Below, piece by piece: positions 53,640-64,000 of a stretch of 64,000 nucleotides of DNA. The DNA comes from Isoetes taiwanensis (lineage: Eukaryota > Streptophyta > Lycopodiopsida > Isoetales > Isoetaceae), in the NCBI GenBank assembly GCA_021234155.1, contig JAJEKV010000092.1, forward strand, positions 2,680,561 through 2,744,560, in the 5' to 3' direction. Each line of letters opens with the position of its first letter. Within the stretch, counting starts at the first letter, position 1. A program made the translations under genes and the position numbers. The notes under the pieces were generated by a model, which ran no database searches, was not told where the DNA came from, and was given only the letters and a program-made list of their open reading frames with translations.

Positions 53640-54195
53640 TCAAAAAGTTCATGGGGTCATAATACTTCATGATCTGAAAATTGTTTGATTTCTAAAGCAC
53701 CTTTCTCTTACAGCATAGTAGGGAGTGTAAATAAAAATGAAAAGTTCCTCAAGCTCAACCATATCGGATCAAACAACATACATTTCCTGTCCTCAAGTTT
53801 TGCTTATCTCAACCAATCAGCTGATGGGAAGACACCTTAAATTGTCCCAGGTCAATATCTAGATAGTAAGACCTTAGAAATGTCAAGTCCTCCTAAAATC
53901 TTTTGCTGATAGCTCTATGGCAGGGTGGGTTTCTCCAAGTATTTAAGACATTAAGTTGCTCCAAGTTCATGGGGTTACAATACTTCATAAGCGGAACATT
54001 GTTGGATCTATAAAGTAGCTTTCTCTTACAGTGCAGTAGGCAGCAAAAATAAAGGTGAGAAGCTCCTCAAGTTTAACCATATCTACAGGCATCTCCTGTC
54101 CTTGCAGTTATGCTTCTCAGCTGAAATGTCAAGACTTTTAAAAAAAAATTGGGGATAGCTCTATGGCAGGGTCTCTCCATGTATTTGAGATTATA
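53640..54195 (+). repeat. Diverged tandem duplication of about 300 bp
   Basis: CAAAAAGTTCATGGGGTCAT...CTCTTACAGCATAGTAGG...TCCTCAAGCTCAACCATATC...GATAGCTCTATGGCAGGGT at 53640-53950 is repeated in the same order at 53955-54195 with many substitutions. Confidence 0.75.
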
Positions 54196-57055
54196 GTGGG
54201 CACAAAACTGTTAAATCAAGGGATTAAAGTAAATTAAGAAACATCAATGGCCAAGAATAGGCTACCTTGCGATGCAAGCATATCTCTAAACTGCTTCGGA
54301 CCCTAATATAAATAGATTTTTCATCAAGCCATAGCCATTGTGATGCTTCAACGGGAGCAAATCGAGTACAAAAATCACACTTGGAAAGAAGGTCTGCCGA
54401 ACTCCATCAAAGAAAAAGAAGAAATTTGAGCCTTCACAAGGAAGCAACAACGAGAGGAAAAAGATAAATGACGGTTTTTTCTTTAACTGTTCAAATTGGT
54501 TTCGTCTTCCATGCATAATCTAACGGGCCACAAGAAAAGTTGCAAGAGATGACAAAATCATCGGCCAAGATCCTGCACAGACTATCCCTTATTTTGCTTT
54601 TAGTATTATATATAGATTAGAACATCTCTCGCGTGGTAAAATGATATCAAACAGACAATTGAATATGGATCTGAAACTAATAAATGACACCAATATTGAA
54701 TGGCCTCGTAAAAGAATTAAGAGTACACATCGGGATGATATGTTGAGACCTAAAGCACATGTACTAGCAGATGAGGATAACGCTATTAGGTTAAAGCTAG
54801 AAACTCACGCATCTAAGAATGGTACATTGATTTTGTCAATCGTTGATTTGTTTATTTTTATTAATCTAATACATTTACATGCCAATATATTATAGAGAGG
54901 AGACATGTAATTTCAAAGCAGGTTATGATACCAAAGTTCTCCCTCTTCCAGAGCTAGATAAACTTCTATAGTTTCGCATTGATTATTTGCTTTTTGAAAT
55001 GTTTTGCATTTGCTAATTATACAAAGAATCAAAGTTGAATTTAATGAATTGTCTCTTATCCTCTATTGAAACAAGGTGTGTAGGACGATACAAAAAAGAG
55101 CATAGTTTGTTGAAATTCATGGCAAATTCCTAGGTTGAATGTGTATTAAAGGAGGAAGTTTTCAAATTAAGAGTGTTGCTATTTTGGTGAAAATTTTGAA
55201 GGAAATAAAGGTAGATAGAATCGAGGAAAGAGATGAGTTGGATCCATATTGTAAGAGGTGGATAAAGTGCAGGAAGAGCTAAGGTATTCACTTAGCTTCT
55301 TGATGATAATTCAGTTTGAAAAAATATTTCTCGCCATTGCTACAGTGTACTAAATGAACATTGAGGCCAATCTTAGGAGGGAACCCATTTCCACATGGCT
55401 TCACCCTATAGGTGATCCACCACAGGGACACAACAAACGATCCTCATGTGAACCCTAAACCTAAGCCACTTTTGTCTCCACCAACTTCTGATCCACTAGT
55501 TCGCGCCCACAGCTCCGATTCGAGGATGGTGTTCGTCAACCGAGGTTGCAGTAGCAGTCTGGGAGTGCAAGTGCAGCAGAGGAGGGTCATCTACTCAAAG
55601 CACCTGCTAGAGATGGAGAACTAGAGAGCCAAAGGCAGCTCGTCAGGAGTAGGCATTCCGAAAAAATTCTAGTTGAGCTATACGTTGTGCACTAATAGAG
55701 CCATTCTAAAATCTATAGTTTTAAGCATGAACCCTAATCAATGAATCCTAATTATAAGTTAGATGTATGTGATTAGGGTTAATTGTTATTCTTATTATTT
55801 ATCATGTTATGTCGATATATGATGATGGCTGATCTCATGTTTGCACCTCTTGTGTATTGGGAAGGGGGTAGAGACCTAGTAGCCATTATTTAGATGATGC
55901 TTTTAGTTTAGACCCATTAGTTCCCATAATTATGTGGCATGTACATAGATCCCACCCGGCTAGGGATGCTCTGAAGTGACTGAGCACCACACAATGGGAT
56001 TAATGGCAAAGCGGAGGGAGGTCCCTGCTAAGCACGGCTACTGGGGACTCATAACGGTCTAGGCTTATAGTCGGTCACTTTGTGTGGGCCGGGTATGAGT
56101 CTGACACTTCTTGGGTCAATGGTGTTGCCTTGACTCTCAAGAGCTGTAGGTGTCAGCCTGGCTCTTGTTTTGAGGAGTTTAGTTATGTACGGACGTGTAT
56201 CGACACAATCCTCTAGCCTTATGGAGCTACTACACTTCAAAAGGGTGGGGGTGGGGGTGGGGGTGGGGGGGAAGGAGGAGTGCAACCCCTCCTACCTCAT
56301 CCCGGACCGATATGCAACCCGGAGTAGGATATAATGGGATTACGTTTCCGACGGGTTCTGATCCAATAAAAATCCTAATTTAGCCTATCCATAAAGTATG
56401 CCTGGAGGAGGCTTAATGGAGTGGTCAACCCTAGCCATTGTCTATTGTCAGCCCAAGTCATTGCCATAACTCGGTCTGATCTATCTGGAGAGTCTAGTCA
56501 TTAGTCGTCCCCCTTTAAGTCTGAGACTGGGTAGGAGCCTCTATTTGATGTATTTGTTGTATGGTTATATTCAATGACATGGATGGATTATCACTAACCT
56601 TCGAGGTAGTTTGTTGTTGTTATTGCTAGTGCTTACATTGTTATGTTTGCTTCTGTTGATGTAGGAGCCCATAAGGGACACCTCCATGTCCTCTACTCGT
56701 TGTCTGGCCATTCCCCGGCGCGGATTAGATGGCGGACCCATGTGACAGCTTCTTCAAATTTTCTTTACTTCCAGTTGCTTATCAACATTTAGGTGTTTTT
56801 GGAAATTCTTCACAAACTTGCAAAACCAAAGAAACATCCTGAAGCATGCAAAAAGCAAAAGTTATGTTTTGACAATCAATTCAAATTGCTACTTCAAGAC
56901 AATAGAATACTTGATACTTGATAACATACGAAACGATGTATGAAGAATGCAAATAGAGAAATAAGAAATGGGGGGAGGGGGTGGGGGAGGTGCAAAAGAA
57001 TTTAGGAACTATGAATTGTTTTGCATGTCAATTTTGTTCAAGGTATGATGATCTC
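54196..57055. other. Spacer, no gene recognised
   Basis: Short frames only. Positions 55900-56740 are moderately GC-rich and could be an old LTR fragment, but no termini are visible. Two G-rich tracts are listed separately. Confidence 0.4.
56241..56272 (+). repeat. (GGGGGT)n tract with G-quadruplex potential
   Basis: Successive G-runs (GGGTGGGGGTGGGGGTGGGG...) separated by single T bases. A second, shorter G-rich tract (GGGGGGAGGGGGTGGGGGAGG) lies at 56970-56990. Confidence 0.85.
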
Positions 57056-57243
57056 GATATTTTGTTTTTTTTAATTGAAGGCTTATAAGTATATTTATAG
57101 AAGTATAAGTACAAAACTACTTTTTACAGGGAAGTATAACCCATATAGTTTTTGGCTTAAGATAATCAGAAAAGGAGCCCAGGACAAATGCATAAGTCCA
57201 CAACAGCTTAGTAGAAACTGTCCAGAGATAAGATAATATGAAG

Positions 57244-58946
57244 CTAAAAGTGAGATTTGAGGTTCAGATTTCCTGATTTGCGGCCTCTGCCCCTAATCAT
57301 AGTTGAGAGAGTACAGAAGATGCATATACATGATTCCGCCATCGTCATATTGAATCGCCCCTTGTTATCTTTGGCTTCACAGATCATACCCCTTCGAGCG
57401 TCATAGCTTTGGTCACAACAGCAACCGCAGACACATGGCTCATCATGCCCTTCCGGGTTCGGGGGCCCGAAGACTTTAATCCATTCCTGGTTTGCTTGTT
57501 CATCCATTCTCTTCCATTTAAGCTTGCGCAGCAGCATGAATATGATCCCTGCAGAGCACCGAGAATTAATAAGAAACATTGTATAAAGAGTTAACCTGCA
57601 TCAATTATCCATTTGATGTCGTGTTCGATCTGTTTAGTAACAGCCTCCGGGTGAATAATATCATCATTGAATATAAACTCATTCCTTCCTTTTCAAATTC
57701 TCCACAGGAGGATATAAACCCTCCAGTCATTGGGTTGATCCGGCATAAAGAAATCTGTAGAACTTAAAGAAATAAGATCAGTGCCAGTAATATTCGATGC
57801 GAACTCTAAAACCCACTCTGACCACAGACATGTCCTAAAGAGATGGTTCTCATCTTCCTTGTGTGACAGACATCCAGGACAAACATCCGAGTCTGCCATC
57901 TGAATCCTGTATCTTTTGCAATTTGTAGCTAAAGCCTTGTGCCACAGCTGCCACATGAAAGATTTGACCTTGGGAGGGATAGGGCTGGACCACATGAATT
58001 TAAGGTTCTTGATACATCTTTCCTTCCCTATTTTCCATTTATTATGTATGGTCATGGGCTGGTCCTTCATCAAAAATCTGTATGCATTTTTAACTTTGAA
58101 TTCCGCTTTCCCCTTATGGTACCAATTGTTATCATCATCTATCCATATTCCCTGAGTAAGCACGGAGCAAATATTGTTGTAGAGAACTTCAGAATCGTCT
58201 TCTTCCGAGAGCACCGAGTCCCTATAAGGAATAATTCCTTGATCATTGAACATATCTCTGATCAGACATATACCTTTGGAGATCCATGTCTTAGCCTGCT
58301 CAGGAAAATGGCATGCCAAACATAAAGAAGAGTTGTTAGTTAGAAGAGCTGGGTTCCAAAAAATTGATTGATTCATAGACAGCCCTTCTTTCCACGTATA
58401 CATCCCTTTTACCTGATTCCAAGCCTTAATCCATTTCTTAAGCATGCCAGGAGTGGAATTGGGGACCGAGAAGGGGAAGTATATAGAATGGGGAAGACTT
58501 AATCTGAGGTTCCTCCATCCATATGAGGTGCACTTACCCAAATAATGCCTGATAATGGTCGACACTGGGTGATTAATTTGGTTGTAGGCAGCCTTGTAAA
58601 AGTATTTGGCTGCAAGTGCTATTCCCTGTTTCTCTATGTTAATCACTCCCAGCCCCCCATTCTTCTTGGTATTGCAGCATTCCTTCGTGGCAACAGGGAT
58701 CCAGCATCTCTTGTTTTGGCCAGAGGAAATAAATCTGCCAATAATACTCTGGAGCTTGGAGGAAACGTTTTTGGGCGCTAAAATAATTGAAGACTGGTAA
58801 ATATGAGACGAGGATATCACAAAATTCGCAATAATTGCTCTGCCCTGCTTGGAGATGTACTTAGAGTTAAGGCTTGTCGTCTGCCAAATCAAGGCGAAAA
58901 TCTGCAAAACGCAGATTAATAAGAATATAGCTCGGGGAATTATGCT
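57244..58946 (-). pseudogene. L1 ORF2, C-terminal part
   Basis: This is the continuation of RT after the insertion: YISKQGRAIIANFVISSSHI, NTKKNGGLGVINIEKQGIAL, then the zf-RVT domain KFMWSSPIPPKVKSFMWQLW, CPGCLSHKEDENHLFRTCLW, and VYILLWRI followed by a stop and KGRNEFIFNDDI. A decayed RNase H-like tail follows to 57244. The first 404 codons are open. Confidence 0.82.
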
Positions 58947-60653
58947 AGCTTAGCGAAGAAAGCTAAGCAAATGTGGAAAGAGGAAAAGTAGTGCAAGAGA
59001 TGTGCTACATGAAAGAATACCCATGAGAAAACATGGGAAGAAAGGACATGGCAGAATTGTCGTGAAGGAACATGGCAACCAGGTTGTCATGAGAAGAACC
59101 CCATAGACGAAAAATACCTATGGAGGAAAGATGAAAGTGACGAGAATAAAGGCCTTGGAATAAAAAGGTCGAGTCACGAGAGAGATAAGGGAAACACCCT
59201 TGGAAGAACCAGAGAAGCCAGAGAGCCTATGGTAAAAAGAGGAATCGAGAACCAAGAAAAAAGAAATACAAAAGAAAGAAATGGTGAAGTCAAAAAATAT
59301 GGGGAAATAACCGTACCAACTTATTGAAACAAGTTATGGGGAAAAATCCTATACAAGGCGGGGCATAAAAGCTATGGTGTTGTGATGTTGAAGGCAACAC
59401 AAGGACCCAAAGGATACACACATGCACCTCCAAGGAGCAACACAAAATTGGTGGTTTGAGGGCCAAAGAAAGAGTTGGGGCATGAACCATTGAAGAATAA
59501 AAAGAAAAAACAAAAGAATAAGATTTGTTAACAATTGTTAACAAAGGGGCAAACAGAACAGAAGAGTGCAATGGACGGGTCGCGACCACGAGGGCGATTC
59601 AGGCAAAGGATTTCCAGGAAAGAGAAGATTGTTCCAAAAATAGCTGCAAGAAAGAGAGATCTGGAGTAAGCCGGGACACAGAACCCTGGCATCAGCAAAG
59701 AATCGTAGATTCAAAAGAATCGGCCGGATTGGGCATTGCAGAACTAGAAAGCAGGAACCAGAGGATTAATCCGCCAGAGTTACTGGAGCAGACGACTTTT
59801 TGCTGAAGAAATACAGAGGGGAAAAGCCACAAATCCGCAGGATCAGGGAGGATTGGACCGGAATTGGGTCCCAATTGATTAGGCCATGCAAAAAAACGCT
59901 CCAGAAGACCGCCAAGGATTTTTCGGGCCTTTATTGGGCCGAGAAGATGATCCAGAGGCTGCCCAGGGCCAGAGATTTGGCAGCAACAAGCAAAAATGGT
60001 GTAAAAGATTGGAGCAGGGTTTCGATCTTAAAGAAAATCAGGCCGGATTTGATCAATATCAGGCCATGGCCATGCAAGAAATTACATCAGAATGCCGCCA
60101 GGGGTTGGTCGGGAAGAAAAGCGGCTGCACTGAGTCAGGAAGAAGATCTAAGGCCGATCTCTGACTGCCGTAAAGAACAGAGAAAGAGAGAGCAGAAAAT
60201 TCAGGAAAACGAAAGGTCTTAAGAGCAAAGGAAGTTACATGATGAGTAGCGGAGTTGGCAAAGTCTTTGCCTCCTAATGGAAAGGTGTCGGGTTCAATTT
60301 GATTCCAAGTCTTTTTGCCAAAGGAATGAAGAACCACAAAATTGCATATTTTTTGCGTGATGACGTGGCGTGACCAGTGGCAAGAATTGATGACGTGGCA
60401 GGGTGAATGATGCAGTAGTGATGCAGTAGGCGCCATGTTGGCGATCCGCCTAGGTGGCATACGAAATCCAAGGGGTGCGATGACGTGGCGATGATGTGGC
60501 AAAGGGGTAGTTGGGGGTATAAATATGTGAACCACGGTTGGGGTTTTTAACAACCAGCAAGTGTGCAATAAAGTTTGGTCTTTTGTTCTAGTTTTCTTGG
60601 TGTGTCTCTTTCACAGCGCTACCTTTTCCTCGGGTTGCGAGCGGGGCTCGACA
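58947..60653 (+). mobile_element. Solo-LTR-like insertion in the L1
   Basis: A 1.7-kb insertion separates VEKFQKKVDS from SKYISKQGRA of the L1 RT. Features of a plus-strand LTR are TATAAATA at 60518-60525, AATAAA at 60567-60572 and a right end GGGGCTCGACA. ATGCT flanks it on both sides (58942-58946 and 60654-60658). The left end starts AGCTTAGCG, not TG, so the left border or the duplication may be misplaced. The interior is purine-rich with no convincing protein. A remaining partner element is not in the window. Confidence 0.55.
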
Positions 60654-60689
60654 ATGCTATCCACTTTTTTCTGAAATTTCTCAACTATA

Positions 60690-61769
60690 TCATTCCAGAT
60701 AATCCGAGGGGATACCTTTTAGGACCATGGGAATACCTAAGATTTTAGACGAAATGGTAGGTGGAATATACTTACATCCCATAAGAGCAGCCGTTTGCTC
60801 CCCTTTTACCTGATCCTTGGCAACAATTTTCGACTTCAAAGGATTTATCTTGCAGCCTGAGGCCTCCCCAAAGTTCTCCAGGATGGCTTGAGTGTTGATT
60901 AAAGATCTATTGTCCATAGATACCAGCAAGAATGTGTCATCTGCAAAATGCCCATTCAAAATCTGATCTAACTCCCCACTGCCTGGTAGGGTTAGCCCTT
61001 GAATCAGGTTAGTTGTTTTGGCTTCCTCCAGCTTACTATGGAGGCTTTCCATGATAATAAGAAAAAGAAAGGGAGCCAGAGGGCATCCTTGTTTTACCCC
61101 CCTTTCAAGGGGAAAGAAGGGGCCACACTCCCCATTAATCAGAACCGAGGATCTGGAATTGGAAAGAATAGCCTTGAAGAGAAGAATGACCTCATTTGAG
61201 AAACCTAAGGCATTGCAGCATTTAAAAAGAAAATTCCAACTTACCGAGTTGAATGCCTTGGTGATATCCAATTTGATGAGAGCAACATCCTGGTTTGAGT
61301 CTTTGGCCCAATGAAGACCCAATATAGCAGTGACTACATTATCCAGAATGAATCTGTCATTCAGGTATGCTGCTTGGGAAGTGCTGATTATCCTTTCCAG
61401 GAATATCTTCAATCTCCTGGCTATCATACCTGAGATTAGCTTGTAGATAACATTTGACAATGAAATAGGCCTATAGTCCGAAAAGGTAGCAGGCGCATCT
61501 ATCTTAGGGATGAGGGTGATGAGACTGGTATTTATTCTTGCATCCAAGCACTTTGATTCTCTGAATTCATTAGCCAGGCATGTAATATCCTCCCCTATAA
61601 AGGGCCACACCTTGATGAAAAATTCCACAGGAAGCCCATCAGGCCCCGGGCTCTTGCCTTTTTCCATTTCCTTAGCAATAAAATAAAGTTCTTCACTAGA
61701 GAAAGGTTTCTCAATACTCAGATTCTCCTCCGGAGTTACCTTTCTTTGCAAATTAATAAAGCCCTCCAT
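60690..61769 (-). pseudogene. L1 reverse transcriptase domain
   Basis: The 359-codon open stretch carries all main RT blocks: KSPGPDGLPVEFFIKVWPF, SLITLIPKIDAPATFSDYRP, LIKLDITKAFNSVSWNFL (catalytic D; KAFD has become KAFN), GVKQGCPLAPFLFLIIMESL, and HFADDTFLLVSMDN with the catalytic ADD. A frameshift near 61770-61790 separates it from the endonuclease frame, and a one-base shift near 60690 precedes the insertion. Confidence 0.88.
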
Positions 61770-63022
61770 GACATCAAGCTGACAGTCTTTGTTGGTTCCA
61801 TAATACTTTTGAAATAATCCTTGGCTGCAATTTTAATCTGATTCTCATCAGTGATATCTTCATCACCAGCCTTAATTTTGAATATGTGGTTCCTTTTAAC
61901 TCTGCCTTTAGCTTTGACAAAGAAGAATTTGGAGCTTCCTCTTTCATCTTCCTTAATCTCCCTAACCTTTGCCTTGAGTCTCCAACCTTCTGCAATCTTA
62001 ATCTCTTCCTTCTCTATTTCTGCTCGAATTTCTTCCTTATCATTTTCCAAGGCGTTTATAAGCCTCTCTCTCAGGTTCTGGAGGTGGAGAGTCTTCTCTA
62101 GGTGCACAGCCTTACCCCAAACCTTAAGCCAGTTTTTAATTGCCTTAGCCACCTTAACCCACCAGTACATCCAACCAGTTCTTCCAGAGGGTTTAGGATA
62201 CTTAGCCAGCACCTGCTGAAATCTAGTGCTAAACTCATCATGATCCAAAAGACTAGTGTTGAGCTTAAAGTATGTCTTTCTTCTTTTAATGGAGTCCTTA
62301 GCCATAATCCTGAGCTGCTGGGGAAAATGGTCCGAAAGAGTGTAGCCCTCTAGATTGTTGACCCTATTACTATGATTCCATAAGTTTTTGGATAGATAAA
62401 ATCTGTCATGTAAACATAAAGTAGGATCCACCCTTTTGTCAGTCCAGCTATAAGAGTCAGCCTTGGTTCTAGCCAGAGTAAGGTTATTTCCCACAATCAG
62501 GTTTGACCAAGCCTCTTTTTCCTGCTTACCTAAAGGCCTGTAATTCTTATTTTTCATAAAACTGTTAGTAACCATATTAATATCCCCACCCAAAATGCAT
62601 TCGTCAAACTCCAAATTGTCTAAACTATTCTTAATTTTATTCCAAATCTCTACCCTTTCCCCAGGATTATTATAGGCATAGATATTAACCAAAGCAATTC
62701 TAATTTTAAAAAAAGTGCATAAAAGGATCTGCCATCTGCCATTTCTCCCATTGATCATATAGGTATTGGACAGATTCAAGCAATTATTCCAAGCAATAGC
62801 AATCCCAGCAGAAGAGTCATTGGCTGGAATGGACCATATACTAAAATTAGGTGGAAGAGTTCTGCTGATGATATCCCTATGATTAAGGTCGTGAATCTTG
62901 TGCTCCTGAATAAACAAAATATCCGGTTTGAGGGAATGAAGACAAACCTTAAGCCTTTCCCTTTTGATAATATTATTCAGCCCCTGGAGATTCCAGGTAA
63001 TGCAGCTTATGTCTCTATCCAT
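61736..63022 (-). CDS. L1 ORF2 apurinic-like endonuclease and linker
   Basis: A 428-codon frame from ATG 63022 (MDRDISCITWNLQGLNNIIK). It has the exo/endonuclease/phosphatase fold words ITWNLQGL, ILFIQEHKIH, CILGGDINMVTNSF, DRFYLSKNLWNHSNR and YTLSDHFPQQ (catalytic D and H). These nick target DNA in L1 transposition. A charged helical linker follows before the RT. ORF1 ends directly at its start. A frameshift near its 3' end disconnects it from RT. Confidence 0.88.
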   Translation of the reverse strand: MDRDISCITWNLQGLNNIIKRERLKVCLHSLKPDILFIQEHKIHDLNHRDIISRTLPPNFSIWSIPANDSSAGIAIAWNNCLNLSNTYMINGRNGRWQILLCTFFKIRIALVNIYAYNNPGERVEIWNKIKNSLDNLEFDECILGGDINMVTNSFMKNKNYRPLGKQEKEAWSNLIVGNNLTLARTKADSYSWTDKRVDPTLCLHDRFYLSKNLWNHSNRVNNLEGYTLSDHFPQQLRIMAKDSIKRRKTYFKLNTSLLDHDEFSTRFQQVLAKYPKPSGRTGWMYWWVKVAKAIKNWLKVWGKAVHLEKTLHLQNLRERLINALENDKEEIRAEIEKEEIKIAEGWRLKAKVREIKEDERGSSKFFFVKAKGRVKRNHIFKIKAGDEDITDENQIKIAAKDYFKSIMEPTKTVSLMSWRALLICKER

Positions 63023-64000
63023 TAAATTTTATACTTACCTACAGCCTCTCGGGTTTGAATGGATTGTTTCCTGGGGCTCGCTCGGCTGGGTCCCATATAG
63101 AGCTTTTTCTTACCCCTGCCCCTTTTTTTATCAACCAACTTCCAGCATTTATCCTCTAAATCCGTAATTTCTTCAAATGTATGCTGTTCCTCTTCCTCTC
63201 CCTTATTACAGATAGGAATAGAATCTTCTTGCATAGTGAACGCCAAGTTCCCTGTATCAATTCTCACCGACAAGTTAGCATTTTTAAACAAAAAGACCAT
63301 ATTGTTATAATCTTAGGAAGCTCCTGATTGTAATCTGGTCCTCAATCTTGGACAGAGTAAATTGATTCTCATTTTGATTCTGAACAACAATTTTAGGCTC
63401 AGATTCCTGCACATCCTTCCTGACCTCACTAATGCTTATTTTAGAAACCCAGGCCTGCTTGATGTTCTTATGTTGATGATTCTCTTTGACTGTAGGGGTT
63501 GACTGGCAATTTGGAATAGGATATCATGATATCCAAATACTCATTCTCCTTGACCCTCGTTTTTATACTCTTGCTCCAGTCAGAGTTTATTCTTTTGGAT
63601 ACACACACTGACGGGTAGTTGGTTTGAGGGATATTAATCTCAATCACATCCCCCAGGGGTTCGGAGAGAGCCATCAGGTGAGATTTGGTCCAAAAAACAG
63701 GGGGAAAATTAGAAAAAGATATCCAAGTGGTAGTTCTGATATCTTTATCCGATCCCCGGATGAATCCAGAGTTCCACCTCATCATGTAGAACGGGGCATT
63801 AGCAATCATATCTAATTTCCTTCTAAGAATATAGCCAACACACACTTCATCCCTGCACACGACTTGGAAGGTTTTATTGTCAAGCTTAAGGATCGAAAGG
63901 ATAGGGACATGCTGAGACTTAGTAATCCAGATCTTGACTTCCTCCTGAGAAGGGCATTTCCGCGGGAAATGGACTAAAATAGCTTTCTTGGAGAAAAGGT
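63022..64000 (-). pseudogene. L1 ORF1 (DUF4283-type RNA-binding protein), partial
   Basis: Reading from the right edge: KTFQVVCRDEVCVGYILRRK, FYMMRWNSGFIRGSDKDIRT and WISFSNFPPVFWTKSHLMAL correspond to the DUF4283 nucleic-acid-binding domain of plant L1 ORF1. After frame breaks near 63480 and 63300 a charged C-terminus (GEEEEQHTFEEITDLEDKCW, KKRGRGKKK) ends at about 63022, overlapping the ORF2 ATG. The N-terminus lies outside the window. Confidence 0.75.

Larger units (their letters stand above)
57060..64000 (-). mobile_element. L1-type LINE, running off the right edge
   Basis: A non-LTR retrotransposon on the minus strand: ORF1 (63022 to beyond 64000), then ORF2 with endonuclease (63022-61736), reverse transcriptase (61769-60690) and the C-terminal zinc-binding and RNase H-like part (58946-57244). 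The 3' tail on the minus strand is probably the A-run matching the T-tract at 57065-57072. It is interrupted by a 1.7-kb LTR-like insertion at 58947-60653 and has a few frameshifts, but it is much better preserved than the LINE at 34-37 kb. Confidence 0.88.

Noticed and set aside
55900-56740. Possible old LTR
   Set aside because: Composition resembles an LTR fragment, but no TG/CA ends, TATA with a poly-A signal, or flanking duplication could be found.
60690-63022. Endonuclease and RT as host genes
   Set aside because: The order ORF1, endonuclease, RT, zf-RVT and the A-tail is that of an L1 LINE.

Overview
This is nuclear DNA from a land plant with a large, repeat-rich genome. The evidence is spliced genes with GT-AG introns, an NRT1/PTR (NPF8-like) peptide transporter, PPR gene relics, plant-type Ty1-copia, Ty3-gypsy and L1 elements, and a Mutator-like DNA transposon. 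The PPR style and the long repeat-filled spacers would suit a fern or another non-flowering plant, but the sequence alone does not fix the lineage.

Layout. (1) 1-12251: a minus-strand Ty1-copia element (LTR, initiator-Met PBS, gag), running off the left edge, is split inside gag by an 11.3-kb Mutator-like element (MULE, 498-11796). The MULE has about 225-bp terminal inverted repeats and a perfect 9-bp target duplication. It carries a decayed transposase (plus strand), two apparently intact small two-exon genes (5640-6148 plus; 10609-11210 minus) that look like distant paralogues, a small basic ORF, a decayed minus-strand gene, and long arrays built on the same GGTTAATGTGGCC motif that lies inside its TIRs. 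(2) 12831-14246: a host gene encoding a thioredoxin-like [2Fe-2S] domain plus TPRs. (3) 14.3-27 kb: AT-rich spacer with short tandem repeats, fold-back elements and hairpins. (4) 27178-30900 minus: a complete five-exon NPF/PTR transporter of 585 aa. (5) 34.3-37.5 kb: a GC-rich, badly decayed LINE. (6) 38.2-51.9 kb: a tandemly duplicated PPR pseudogene. Its second copy is interrupted by a 10.7-kb gypsy element (40605-51318), which itself holds two small DNA elements and may encode an antisense ORF. (7) 52.3-53.1 kb: a possible minus-strand gene fragment I do not recognise. (8) 53.6-57 kb: spacer with a duplication and two G-rich tracts. (9) 57.06-64 kb minus: an L1-type LINE interrupted by a 1.7-kb solo-LTR-like insertion and running off the right edge.

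The window is mostly nested transposons around two convincing host genes. The most unusual object is the giant MULE. Its accessory gene pair, with a shared intron position, and its palindromic arrays shared with the TIRs look like an element-specific system rather than random captured DNA.
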